A DNA stretch of 64,000 nt from Avena insularis (taxonomy: Eukaryota; Streptophyta; Magnoliopsida; Poales; Poaceae): contig CM042687.1 of NCBI GenBank assembly GCA_023614405.1, positions 240,648,292-240,712,291 of the forward strand, in the 5' to 3' direction. Below, piece by piece: positions 46,729-57,956 of the stretch. The notes beneath the pieces are model-generated. The model saw nothing but the letters and a program-made list of their open reading frames with translations, was not told the origin of the DNA and did no database searches. The position numbers were made by a program, and so were the translations under genes. Numbering within the stretch: position 1 is the first letter of the stretch; the number at the start of each line of letters is the position of its first letter.

Positions 46729-47736
46729 CTACTTCATGAAGAGGTTGTAGTAGGTCCTCGCACTCATACGTTGGCGCTTCTGTCCATGCACCAACCATGG
46801 AGGCGGAGTATACACCTCTCCTGAGTCATCAATTGAAATCTCGAACTCCACCTCTTCTGGGTCCTCCTCTTCTTCTTCATTCTCTGTTGCGGCTGCAACA
46901 GCTTCATCTCCTCCACCATCATCATCTCCATCATCATCATCCTCGTCCTCGTCCTCATCATCATCATCGTTCCCACTGTCATCATCATCATCATCATTGT
47001 TGCCATCATCTCCATTGTCATCATTAGAGGGTGGATTCAGCTGTGCATAGAGAGCGGCAATCTGGGCTGCCATATCTTCAATAGTCTGGTCCCTCTCCTG
47101 GACGGTACCTTGCAGCTGTTGTATGGTCTGATTGTTTTCCTGCACGGTCCCATTAAGCTGTGCTATGGTTGTATCCCTACCTATCAGTTCATTCTTCAGA
47201 ACATCCACAGCTTCATGCAAGGTATCTATCTCCTGTCCCTGGACCACCATACCATTGCTAGCAAAATCTGCTATCTCCTTTACCATCATCACTTTCTTAG
47301 CTAGAGATCCATTCTCCTTTTCCATATCTTCTATGTGCCTCCGACGGGGCGGCATGTTGTTCCTGTCGCCCGGGGTAACCACAACGTTTCCATCCTCATC
47401 ACGCCTTCCGTAGTCACGGTACGGTGAGTCTTCTGGCATCAGGTGTCGGACAAGATGGCACTGGCGTGACAGGGCTTCATGCAGGGCCAAGTTTATTCCA
47501 AGTCCCCAGTTGCAGTATGTCTTGGTATAGATCAGATGCACAGGGTTTGGCAAGGCGGCATCCCTGAAGATGAAAGTGGTGATCTCCCATGCATCCTCGC
47601 CATATCCATAGGTGTACAGCCTTCTTCCCCTGAACATGGGCAGTGGCAATCCCAATGACTGCGAAAGCTGTGCCAACTGTCTTGCAAAGGGCCTTGGTGA
47701 CTCCATTGTCGCATACTCATTCATGACTTCTCCCAT
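46729..47736 (-). CDS. Element D accessory ORF upstream of gag (intact, 335 aa)
   Basis: Uninterrupted ORF between the leader and gag, in a different frame from gag-pol. Residues 1-125: a globular-looking domain (SPRPFARQLAQL, YTYGYGEDAWEITTFIF, LIYTKTYCNWGLGINLALHEAL, DYGRRDEDGNVVV). Residues about 130-235: a coiled coil with two 14-residue repeats (QLNGTVQENNQTIQ / QLQGTVQERDQTIE). Residues about 238-296: a very acidic Asp/Glu tail encoded by an ATC/TCA simple repeat. Residues 300-335: a tail with basic residues (QKRQRMSARTYYNLF). The first ATG (47736) follows the leader about 150 bp from the PBS. Homologues in A and E are at the same place. No enzyme motif is visible and the function is unknown. 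A structural partner of Gag, an RNA chaperone or a chromatin/histone-binding factor are only guesses. Confidence 0.85.
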   Translation of the reverse strand: MGEVMNEYATMESPRPFARQLAQLSQSLGLPLPMFRGRRLYTYGYGEDAWEITTFIFRDAALPNPVHLIYTKTYCNWGLGINLALHEALSRQCHLVRHLMPEDSPYRDYGRRDEDGNVVVTPGDRNNMPPRRRHIEDMEKENGSLAKKVMMVKEIADFASNGMVVQGQEIDTLHEAVDVLKNELIGRDTTIAQLNGTVQENNQTIQQLQGTVQERDQTIEDMAAQIAALYAQLNPPSNDDNGDDGNNDDDDDDSGNDDDDEDEDEDDDDGDDDGGGDEAVAAATENEEEEEDPEEVEFEISIDDSGEVYTPPPWLVHGQKRQRMSARTYYNLFMK

Positions 47737-47888
47737 CTATCAATTAAAACAGGATAGTGTGAGAATAGCATATGGTAATAATTTACGAGAGTGAAAGGCA
47801 TAAGATGAAAGACAGAGTTAATATAAGCTTTAATAATTCTATGGCTTCCTAATCCAAACCTAGGTCACGATCCTACAGTCGACACACG

Positions 47889-47901
47889 GGCTCTGATACC
47901 A
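47889..47901 (-). other. Primer binding site of element D
   Basis: The minus strand reads TGGTATCAGAGCC, a perfect tRNA-iMet type site, three bases from the 5' LTR. Confidence 0.92.
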
Positions 47902-47904
47902 TCT

Positions 47905-50900
47905 TGTAACACTACGGTTCTGAAAAGACCGTAGCTTCTATGTGACATGCCAATCCCTGGATCGGTTCATTGGTCCACAATAGAATAAGATGAATAACGT
48001 AGCAAAATATCCGTGTATCATAAAAAACATAGATCCAGAGTATCATTATTACAATAAAAGCTTAGCTCAAGGATAGCTCAAATTATTCAAGTAGCAGCAT
48101 AAATATAGTAAATCCTCCATTCTTCAAATTGCCCACAAGTGAACAAGTGCCGAGTGGAGTACCGTGGCCTAAATCGATTACTCAAAATCAGAATATCCTG
48201 CAACATGAAACGTAGCAGCCCCGAAGGGTCAATACATGGAATGTATGGCAAGTAGAGCTATTAAAGGAGACAATAGAGCTAACAACTACATGCATATTTG
48301 GCAAGTGGAGCTGTGGCTAGCTTGCCTTTACAAAATCCTTTGTCCTACTTTCAAAAACAGTTTTTGATTTTCTTTGAAAAGATCCCAATTAAGTTAACCC
48401 ATCAATATTAAAGAAATTATGAAATTGGAATGAGCGAGAAACATGTCATGAAATCAATATCAAGCAACTCAGACGTCCATAACCGGGGACACGGCTAATC
48501 GATTAGATTATACACCCTGTAGGGGTTAGTACACTTTATCCATGTGACTTGGCCAGCCCAGCTTGTACCACCACTCTCATATTGGGTGATGATAGGGAGA
48601 AGTCCAAGAAGAGACCGTTCGGGAAGTAGCTCCCCAAACCCGACACGCACCGGTCCAACCTACCAAAATTTTGCATCTCTGGATACGTGGGTTCGAGTTA
48701 CCACAACATACTGAGTCCAACCAACCGCCCATTTTATTATTGGCACATGGTTGTACACGTAAGCTACAAAATAAAGAAGCCAATCATTTTCTCTTGATAC
48801 CTGGGTGCCTTTCTGCAATGATACCACAAAAAATTATCAATCCCATCACACCCAGGAGATTCATTGATTATGTTGTTTTTAGTTTTCGCAAACCAACGTA
48901 TTTAGAAACAACTTTCAATGATGTAACCCAGCCCTCGTTCATCATAGCATGGCTAAGCACATCTACCAACGGTGGCTAATCTACAGGAAAGCCCTACCAC
49001 ATAATAGGACATAGCATAGCGATAATAATATTCCTACACATGCATCTACAGAATACACGACAATGCATTGAAAATGGTAGGATAACATCATGAACAAAGT
49101 AGCATCTACTTGCCTTGGCTGTAGCGGTTGGATGAACAATCCACACACGAGCAAGCGTTGCACTCGTCACAATCTACATGATACAATTGCAATCATATAA
49201 ACAAACCATCCACAATCATATGCAAACAAAAACGATGCAAGATGCATGCATGACAAGTTGAACATTGCTACAGTAGTATCACATATTCCTATTCAGTACC
49301 TACTGTATGCATGCATAGAAAATATTTTAAATGCAAAGAAAACAAGGCATGCAATTTATAATGCTCAAATAATAGAGCTAGAAACTAAATAATTAGCCAC
49401 TGCTAACATACTGTTTGTAAAATCTTGGAAAATTTCCAATGTGTAGGCAACTCAAAATAGAGTCAGTACCAATTGGAATTTCTCAAAAAGGTTTTGTATA
49501 AAGCCCTAGGTAATTAAAATACTCCAGAAATCCTTTGCTTAGGTTCTGCCAAACCAGTACTGCAAGCCTAACTTTTTAATTCACTAAAGGATTCCTTTTG
49601 TTCTACTGATTTCAGAGACATCTTATTTGCAATTTTTGGAGTTACAGAACTTATTCTATGAATTTATTACTCTAAAAAGAGCATTAAATCATTTAATAAA
49701 CTGAGGCAAAACCTTGCGTAAAAGTCTAAATCGACTATACAGCAATATTCTACGTGAGACACTGAATCCATACATATTTTATTTGCAATTTTTGGCCCAG
49801 TAGATCTAAAGATATGGATTTTTCAAGATTGCAACTAAATCTGCCAAATAAATCGATTAAAAAAAATCTCAGTCAACTTTTACCGGCTAACCGCGCTGAC
49901 GTGGCGCGCTGACTAGTCAGCGGTCAGAGCTTACTAGTCAATGGTCCATCTGGACCATTGGATCAAGATCGAGCGGCAGGGAAGCAAGGCGGCGAGGTGC
50001 TCACCGGAGGGCGGCGGCGAGCTCGTGGCAGGGGCGCTGGCGGGCTTCGGCGGCGGATGAGGGCGGGACGGCGTCAGCGGCGAGCTGGCAGTGCTCCTCG
50101 AGGCATTAGCGGCGGTCGGTGAGCTCGTGGGCGATGGCGGCGGTCAGCCGAAGTGGCGGCGGCGGGGTCGGCTTCGGCGGCGGCGCAGTCCTGCGGGTAA
50201 GGAGGGGAAGGGCGGGTCAGGAGGCGGTGCCGGCGAGCTCGCGGGCTCGCGAGGCGAGGGGGAAAGGCGGGGCGCGCGCGGCGGCGGTGCTCACCTCGTC
50301 AATGGCGCGGTGGCGGCGACGAACTCCGGCGAGCAATTGCTCCGCGTAGGCGGCGCGATTGACAATGATTCTTTGGGGGTTTGGAAGAGGGAAACAAGTA
50401 GATGGATATAGGCAAAAATCTTGGAGAAATTGGTTCGGAAACGGCCCGATTCTAGAGGATTTGGTGCAGCACACGTTTTGGAGAAGAACTCGGCTGACAG
50501 GTGGGTCCCACGCGTCAGAGCTGACGAGCCGGGCCCGCTCGCCAGCGAGGCTGACAGGCGGCGGCGGCAGATTCTATGCGCTGCGCTTGCGCTGATTCTT
50601 GGTATTGGCGGGCTGGTCATGCGCCCGGCTGGCTGTTTCTCTTTTGTTTTGATCTTTTTCCTTTCTTTTTCTCTGTCAAAATTTTAACTGAAATTTCTGA
50701 CAGAACACTGTCTACTCTAATCATCAAAATTCAGTTTGCCAATAACTTCTTCTACGAAGCTCCGATTCGGGCGATTCAAAGAGCTACGGGTTCGTGGCGG
50801 AACCCTCTATGCAACTGTGCCTTCCATACACCTAAAATATAATTTTTTCACAGGGGCATGGTAAAACCAAATGTTTATGTGTAGGTGTCAAAATGCAAAT

Positions 50901-51011
50901 GCAAGTGGTTTGTTTTGTCAAAACCTTTTCAAACCGAAATTTTGCAAGGATGATCATCATGCAATGCCATGAATTTTATGCAGTACCGAATCTAAAATTT
51001 GGGATGTGACA
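47905..51011 (-). mobile_element. 5' LTR of element D
   Basis: TGTAACACTACGG...GGGATGTGACA, 3107 bp; pairs with 38700-41684. Contains the leader motif (48472-48534) and a GC-rich block (about 49970-50350). ORFs inside are incidental. Confidence 0.92.
48472..48534 (-). promoter_or_regulatory. Conserved LTR leader hairpin motif (D, right LTR)
   Basis: ACGTCCATAACCGGGGAC, CTAATCGATTAG, ACACCCTGTAGGGGTTAG. This is the copy that would be in the 5' leader of the element RNA. Confidence 0.6.
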
Positions 51012-51016
51012 TACAA
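51012..51016. repeat. Right TSD of element D
   Basis: TACAA, identical to 38695-38699. Confidence 0.95.
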
Positions 51017-52665
51017 CCACACTCATATTGTATGATGATAGGGAGAAATCCAAGAAGAGACCGTTCGGGAAGCAGATCCCCAAACCCCACTACGCACTGG
51101 TCCCAACCTACCATTCACTACATCTCTGGCTACGCTGGGTTCGGGTCACCATAACCTACTGCGTCCAACCAGACACCCATTCTTACTGACACTTTGCACA
51201 CGTAAGCTACTATAATAAAGAAACCAATCCTCCTCAGTACCCTGGGCGGCATTCTCCGCCATTATTCACACTCCTTGACAATCCAACCACTCTGCCCAGG
51301 TAGTTCATTGACATTATGTTGTTTAAATAGAAAAAAACATATACTTTACCATAACATGATCCCTTCCCCATCTATACAGCATGTCTAAGGACATCTACCA
51401 TACGAGGCTCAACTACAAGGAATTTCCCTACCATAATACATAGGATATAGCATAACATAGTAATACCTACACATGTAGCTACAAAATACACACATGCTCA
51501 AGAGAAAATACTAGGGCAATTCATGAACAAAATAGCAACTACTTGCCTTGGCGGTATGTATCGAGAGTACAATCCTCACAAAAGGAAGCGTTGCACTCGT
51601 CACAATCTTCAGGATACAAATTTGCAACACATAAATAATCATACACAACCATAACAAGGCACAAATGCATGCATACTAATTTAAACAAGGATTCAGTAGC
51701 CATTGTATGTTCTCTAACCTTTATGAAGACTGATGACATACCTGGAAAACATTTTATACAACAAAAGCATTTATTGTGAATTGTTGATATGATTAATGGA
51801 CTTTTAACAAAACATTAGACCTCTCCTGTAGACAGTGTTGTTCAACTTGGACAAAACATACTACTGCATAGGTAAAGTGATTTAGAGCCAGTGACAACAA
51901 GAATCGGACTTACAAATATTTTTGTTGGAATAAATATACTACAAAACACCTTTTAATAATCTCAAAAATATACGTACTATAGACTTGCAATTTTATTTCA
52001 GAATCAAGTTCTACGTAATTTTTTTATTTCAACAGTATATTATTTATATTTTTTGGACCAGTAAATCTTTTATTATGATTTTTTGAAGTTTTAACTATTT
52101 TCTATAATTTTCTGAAATTATTAAAGCAGCTTACTGCGCAGTCAACGCGCTGCTGACGCAGGCAACACGCGGTGGCCAGCGGTTGGACGATACCGCTTTA
52201 GTGGGTTTTAATCCTGGCATCCATGGAAGATCGAACGGTTGGCGTGATTTGCTTCCTCACCTGCGGGTCGTCGGCGAGGTGTGGCGGTGGCTGCGGTGGT
52301 CGTTCGGCACGGCGGAGGGGTCTACTGGGCATGGTGAGGGACAGCGGGTACTGCGGTGGTCTCTGTGGCGGTTCTTGCATCCTCAGGCGACGACGGAGAT
52401 GGATGGAGCTTCACGGTATCTACAGACTTCGGCGAGCAATCCTTGATGTTGCAGTGTTCTATGGAAGGATAAAACGGAACGGGTTGAAACAGTGAAGCAG
52501 GGAGATTACAACGATACAAAGAAATAAGGAGAAGGAGGCTCGGGTTCGAGGGCAAGCTTCACCTTCGAAGCTTCTGCCAATGGCGCAGCAGTGGGTGAGA
52601 TCGAAACGAGCTCGGGTGGCTAGGTTTTTGGAAAAATAAAAAGAGTCGAACTGACCCGCGGGGAA

Positions 52666-52673
52666 TTATATAG
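52666..52673 (-). promoter_or_regulatory. TATA box of element E LTR
   Basis: The minus strand reads CTATATAA, followed downstream by the GC-rich leader as in A and G. Confidence 0.45.
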
Positions 52674-53354
52674 GGGAAGGAATCGGACAAGGGCCGCGGG
52701 GTAAGAATCGACTACGTCGGGTAATTTTTCTAGCGGTTGTTTGAGTTCATGTCGAAGACGAACTGGTGGAGAGGATGATGAGTGGGCCCCACCGATCGGG
52801 AAAAAACAGAAGGAAAAAGAGAAGAGGAAAGTAAAAGAGAGCGCGTGGTGCTGGCCTGCGACTAGCCTGCTAAGTGCTGCTGCTGCGCGCGTGTCGTGCG
52901 CTTGCTATGGCTGCAGTGTAGCTGCCCGGGTGGGCTGCTGAGGGCTGGCGGTCCGGCTGGTTCGCTCGGTTTCCCTTTTTTTCTTTGAATTCTTTGAACT
53001 TTTCTGCTTAACTTTTAACTGAATTTCTGAACCGTGCCTCTTCTGAATTTTCTGAAACTTTAATAAAATGTGAAACTGTTTTATCTATAACTTCTGTCCT
53101 AGCTCCGATTCAAGCGAAACGAATTCCTAAAGTTTTGTAATAGCACGACCTATGTATCTGTGCATCCAAATTGATTAATCGGTGCCATTCTGACAAATTC
53201 AAGATAAAATTATACCAATCCACCTATATAAGATGAACTAGCAATAAAATGGTGTTTTGGGAAAAAGAATTTAAAACTGAATTTTTGCCAAGATGATCAT
53301 GATGCAATGCCATGTATGATATGAAGTACCAATTCTAATAACTAGGATATGACA

Positions 53355-54178
53355 TCCATATTCTTCGGAATTTCTTTACGGAAAAGAAAAATCGCATCAT
53401 CACTCGGGAAACTAAGAATGTTATTTTTCGATAGTTGGAAAGTCACACCAACGGCATTGTTTACTACTAGAAGATGCACCCATCTACCTCCAAAAAGACG
53501 TTTAATTCAAGAGAAATCTGTCACACTTAATTGTAGCTAAAGTTTGACCTTATTTCATTAAATCGGCAAGTCAGTGAAGTGTGCAAAGTTAGCTAGGAAG
53601 TTTGAAAAATGGAATTCTAAGAAACCGTGGTCCACTTTGTGTGATAATTGGGACGGATGCATTTTCTTCTAACTATGGTAGGTCTTTTAGGAATAAGTTG
53701 CTTAACTGAACACAGTCGGGGGAAGTACAAGTTACATCAAGGACCTCATAAAATTTGAAGTTACACCAAAGTCAATGCATTTAGCACAAGGTTTCTAAAA
53801 CTAAGCAATGGAGTGTATTTTAAGGTTTACGCATACTAGCGTTCGTAATGCTAAAGACTATCAGTAGAATCTTCTAGATGCTAAAAATGGAAAAGAGGAT
53901 CCAAAGGTTAGCATTGTTTGGATTTGCCAGTTATGATCCAATGGTCAATGTTCTAAGTTATCCGTACACTATATAGTGATATGGTATTGTAAGAGATAAT
54001 ATAAGATAAAGAAAAGATAAGGAGTATTGTGAATGTCTGATCTTTTGAATAACCTTCCCTCCTGATGTTTGTGAAGCAAGTGAAACTTTCAAAACCGGAA
54101 AAGTTTGAATTTTGTTTGCCACCAAGGACCAAAGTGGTTTACTTCCTTTGTACTCCTCCTACTCAACACCAACAACGG
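53355..54178. other. Unassigned stretch between E and H
   Basis: AT-rich, no ORF with recognisable similarity, no TIR or LTR end seen. It is the sequence element E landed next to and joins H where H's protease is cut. It may be an old TE remnant or intergenic DNA. Confidence 0.4.
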
Positions 54179-57100
54179 TGTAGTTCCTGGTCGGGAGGCT
54201 CGGTCCCTTGGGTGCATCACACTTCAGGTTGCCTTTGGCGATGTTAATAATTACCGCCAAGAGCGCATGACCTTTGAGGTGGTCCCCTTCAAGAGCGTGT
54301 ACCACGTCATATTCGGCCGCGACATATTCCACACCTTCATGGCCAAGCCATTCTTCGTCTACGACAAACTCAAGATACCCGGACCAAACGGTTTCATCAC
54401 CGTATCCAGAAGGTTTACCAAAGCAAGGGACTGCGAGATTAATGAAGCAGCCTACGCGGAAGCTGTCCTCTACAGCGAAGAATTCAAAGAGATCCATAGC
54501 AAGTTCGATGTCTCAGAGATGCCCGCATCGAAGAAACAGATCTCCGACTCCGCTCCAGCATTCAAGGCGGCCATCAAGACCAAGCCGGTGGAACTTGTTG
54601 TAGGCGATGCCTCCAAGACCACCGCCATTGGGACGAACCTGGATCCCAAATAGGAAAGTGCGCTCGTCGAGTTCCTCCGTGAGAACAGGGACATCTTTGC
54701 CTGGCAACCTGCCGACATGAAAGGTGTACCTAGGGAACTTGCCGAGCATAGCTTAAACATTGATCCAAAATGCAAACCAGTGAAGCAACCCCTACGACGC
54801 TTTGGAGATAAGAAGATACGCGCCATAGGCAAAGAGATAGCTAGGTTACTTAAGTCTAGTTTTATCCGAGAAGTCCTTCACACCCAATGGGTGGCCAATC
54901 CTGTACTTGTCCCTAAAAAGGGAACCAAAGAATTAAGATTGTGCGTTGATTACACTGGCTTGAACAAAGCATGCCCCAAAGATCCGTTTGCTTTGCCTCG
55001 CATTGACCAAGTCATTGACTCGACGGCTGGCTCGGAACTTTTTTGTTTTCTCGATGCATACTCAGGATACCACCGGATAAAGATGAGGAAGTCGGACCAA
55101 TTGGTCACTTTGTTCACTACTCCATACGGCACGTTTTGCTATGTTACGATGCCCTTTGGGCTGAAAAACGCGGGTGCTACATACCAGCGGATAATGCAAC
55201 GTTGCCTACACGATCAAATTGGTCGGAACGTTCACGCCTATGTGGATGATATAGCGGTGATGTCTAAAAAATAAAATGACTTAATCTCTGACTTAAAAGA
55301 AACCTTCGATAATCTCCGGAAATACAACATGATGCTTAACCCTAAGAAGTGCGGCTTCGGGGTTCCAGGTGGAAAATTGTTGGGCTTCATCGTTTCCCAG
55401 CGTGGAATCGACATCAACCCAAAGAAAATCAAGGCTATCTTAAACATAAACCGTCCGACATGCCTAAAGGACATTCAATGACTAACAAGTTGTGTTGCAT
55501 CAGTTAGTCGGTTCGTCAGCGGACTTGGAGAGAAGGCCCTGCCGATGTACAAGTTGCTGAAGAAGGCGGACAAATTCACATGGACAGACAAAGCAGATGC
55601 AGCATTGAAGTAGCTCAAGGAGATTCTTTCCTCAGTGCCCATCCTTGCAGCACCCGATCCTAGAGAGCCCGTGTTAATTTACATGGCGGCAACCAACCGG
55701 GTAATAAGCATCGTCGTCGTGGTAGAACGGAAGGAACCAGGCTATGTTCTGCAGATCCACTTCGAGGCTACTAACAACATCGTGGAGTATGAAGCACTCA
55801 TTCACGGATTACGCGTAGCCAAGGATATTGGCATCAAGCGCATAGTTTGCTGTGGAGATTCCGACTTGGTTGCCCAGCAGGTGGCTGGCACCTAGAATGC
55901 ACGGAACCCTATGATGGCGGCATATCGAGACGAAGTGGACGAGATAGCCAAGAGCTTCTTGGGCTACGAGGTCAAGTATGTACCTAGGGATCAAAACGAG
56001 GCGGCTGATCTGCTATCTAAGCTTGGATCAGGGTGCAAAAGAATTCCGCCAGGAGTTTTCCTAGAGTATTTACGGACACCATCCATGAAGGGAGCAGACA
56101 TCGACAACCCGGATAGAGTTGAATCTTTCATCCACATGGTGGCAAAGGTCCCTCCGGCTTGGAAAAAACCGTTCGTGGAATATCTCGAACACGGAACTTT
56201 GCCCGACGACGAAGTCGAAAGACGGCAAATAGTACGTCGAGTGAAGGGCTATACCATAATCAATGGACAACTCTACAAAAGGAGCACTACTGGTGTATAC
56301 CTTAAGTGTGTTTCTCAGCTAGAAGGTATTTAAATCCTACGCGAAATCCATCTCGGAGATTGCGGGCATCACGCCGCTCCTCGATCGTTGGTCATGAAAG
56401 CCTTCCGGCAAGGATTCTACTGGCTGACCGTGAAGGCGGACGCCGACAAGCTGGTTGAGACATGCATGGGATGCCAGTATTATGCCCGACAACCACATGT
56501 TCCTGCTGAAGAATTGCGAACAATACCAATAACTTGGCCGTTTGCAGTCTGGGGGCTAGACATGGTGGGACTGTTATAGACGGCACCATGTGGGTTTACG
56601 CATCTTCTAGTAGTAGTTGGTAAATTCACTAAATTGATATAAGCTAAACCCATTAGAAAGCTTGATGGGGCAACTGCCCTCAGGTTTATCCGGGATCTAG
56701 TGGTGAGATTTGGTCTCCCACATAGCATTATAACCGACAACGGCGGCAACTTGTCACTCGGAGAAGTGGAGGCATATTGTTGGGAGAAAGGCATCTGACT
56801 TGACCTTGCATCTATGGCACATCCACATCCAACGGTCAGGTTGAGCGAGTTAATGGATTAATTCTGCAGGGAATAAAGCTACGTCTTGAGGCACCGCTAC
56901 AAAGAGCAACCGGATCCTGTGCGGAAGAATTGCCATCTGAGTTGTGGAGTTTACTAACTACACCCAATAGATCCACCGGCTACACCCCTTACTTCATGGT
57001 ATACAGAGCAGAAGCCATCCTACCTTCCGACATACTTCACAATGCACCAAGGGTTGCCGCCTATGACAAAGATGATGCTAAAGAATCCAGACGCCTAGAT

Positions 57101-57447
57101 GTGGACCTTCTTAAGGAGGAGCGCGTTTTGGCATGCCAAAGATCCGCCATCTACCAGCAGAAGCTACGAGCTACCATAGTCGCCATGTTCGACATCGCTC
57201 GTTTAAAGAGGGGGATTTGGTGCTCCGACTTAAGCAGAAGAAGTCACACAAATTATCCCTGTCATGGGAAGGACCGTTTATCATAAGAAAGGTGCTACTC
57301 AATGGGTCTTACTACCTCGTTGAAAATCGTGAACTGAAGGATAGAACCAAAGAGGATCATAAGCGTAAGCGACGTGACCCGGATGATGACTACCCGGAGC
57401 TTGATCGGACATGGAACATAGCACATCTACGTCCTTTCTACACTTAA
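54179..57447 (+). pseudogene. pol: Element H pol (protease end, RT, RNase H, integrase)
   Basis: Starts within protease at GVVPGREARSLGCITLQVAFG; the catalytic aspartate half is missing. After a TAG near 54651, RT: NPVLVPKKG, LRLCVDYTGLNKACPKDPF, FLDAYSGYHRI, MPFGLKNAGATYQR and the intact active site AYVDDIAVM. The same frame continues past TAA 55272 (NPKKCGFGVPGGKLLGF). In the RNase H region GYV joins directly to LQIHFEATNNIVEYEALIHGL, so most of RNase H is deleted. Then come LGYEVKYVPRDQNEAADLLS and integrase CMGCQYYARQ, GLDMVGLL and ITDNGGN. The core after about 56570 is broken by stops and frame changes. The C-terminal SWEGPFIIRKVL...NIAHLRPFYT ends at 57447. Confidence 0.88.
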
Positions 57448-57956
57448 CATTTTTTAATCTAATTGTTTACCTCTTATATGATCAATGAAATAAAGCTCTT
57501 TGGTTCAATCATATTTCTGAGTCTTTTACCTCCTTTAGTGTTCATTTTTGGATCATATAAAACCTTTATACACAAGATTTGTAATTGCACTTGTGAAAAT
57601 TCCGCCTACAGGGGTTAGCTTAAGTTTTCTGGTCTACACGTTCTTTGTCGTTTTTATGTGGATTCTGGAGTAGTGACTTTCGGCACTTATTGTCGGTAAT
57701 TTTGTGCTTAGGTTATTGACGGTGCTATTGGGCTTCATCACCTGAGCGCATGGTTCCAACAACGAGTCTTCCGACTCACGAAAAGTCAAGCATAAAACCC
57801 AAAGTAATGGATAAGCCAGCACTTGCTTAAAAAATATATACATGCTGGAAATAGTTCTTAAGTAGCAGGACATACATGATTGTTTTCCGCCTTAAGTTAA
57901 CACATAATTTTTCCCCATAAACATGTTACAGAGGAAACAAATATTACAAGTTGTTT
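57448..57956. other. Gap between convergent pol and antisense ORF of H
   Basis: No gene. An AATAAA lies 42 bp after the pol stop (57489-57494, plus strand). On the minus strand AATAAA (57956-57961) overlaps the antisense ORF stop codon. Both could serve as polyadenylation signals (inference). Confidence 0.5.

Larger units (their letters stand above)
38700..51011 (-). mobile_element. Element D: complete Ty3/Gypsy chromovirus (Tekay/Del-like)
   Basis: 12.3 kb, perfect TSD (TACAA), both LTRs, PBS, accessory ORF, gag and single-frame pol with chromodomain-like end. It is inserted in the LTR of element E, a member of the same or a sister family. Nonsense codons in pol make it non-autonomous, but gag and the accessory ORF are open. 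Confidence 0.95.
51012..53354 (-). mobile_element. Element E 5' LTR, outer part
   Basis: Continues LTR E after the D insertion. It aligns with D LTR blocks such as GATGATAGGGAGAA and AGAGACCGTTCGGGAAG and ends GGATATGACA at 53354. With 38043-38699 it gives an LTR of about 3.0 kb, the same size as D's. GC-rich block at about 52130-52480. The next bases (TCCAT) would be the TSD, but the other end of E is outside the window. Confidence 0.88.

Noticed and set aside
46764..47024. Methionine-rich ORF (MMTMEMMATMMMM) and a His-rich ORF on the other strand.
   Set aside because: Shadow frames of the ATC/TCA repeat that encodes the acidic tail of the accessory protein.
23549..48534. Recurring short motifs with palindromes considered as a CRISPR-like array.
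   Set aside because: Copies are kilobases apart, one per LTR, in a plant genome; they belong to LTR structure.
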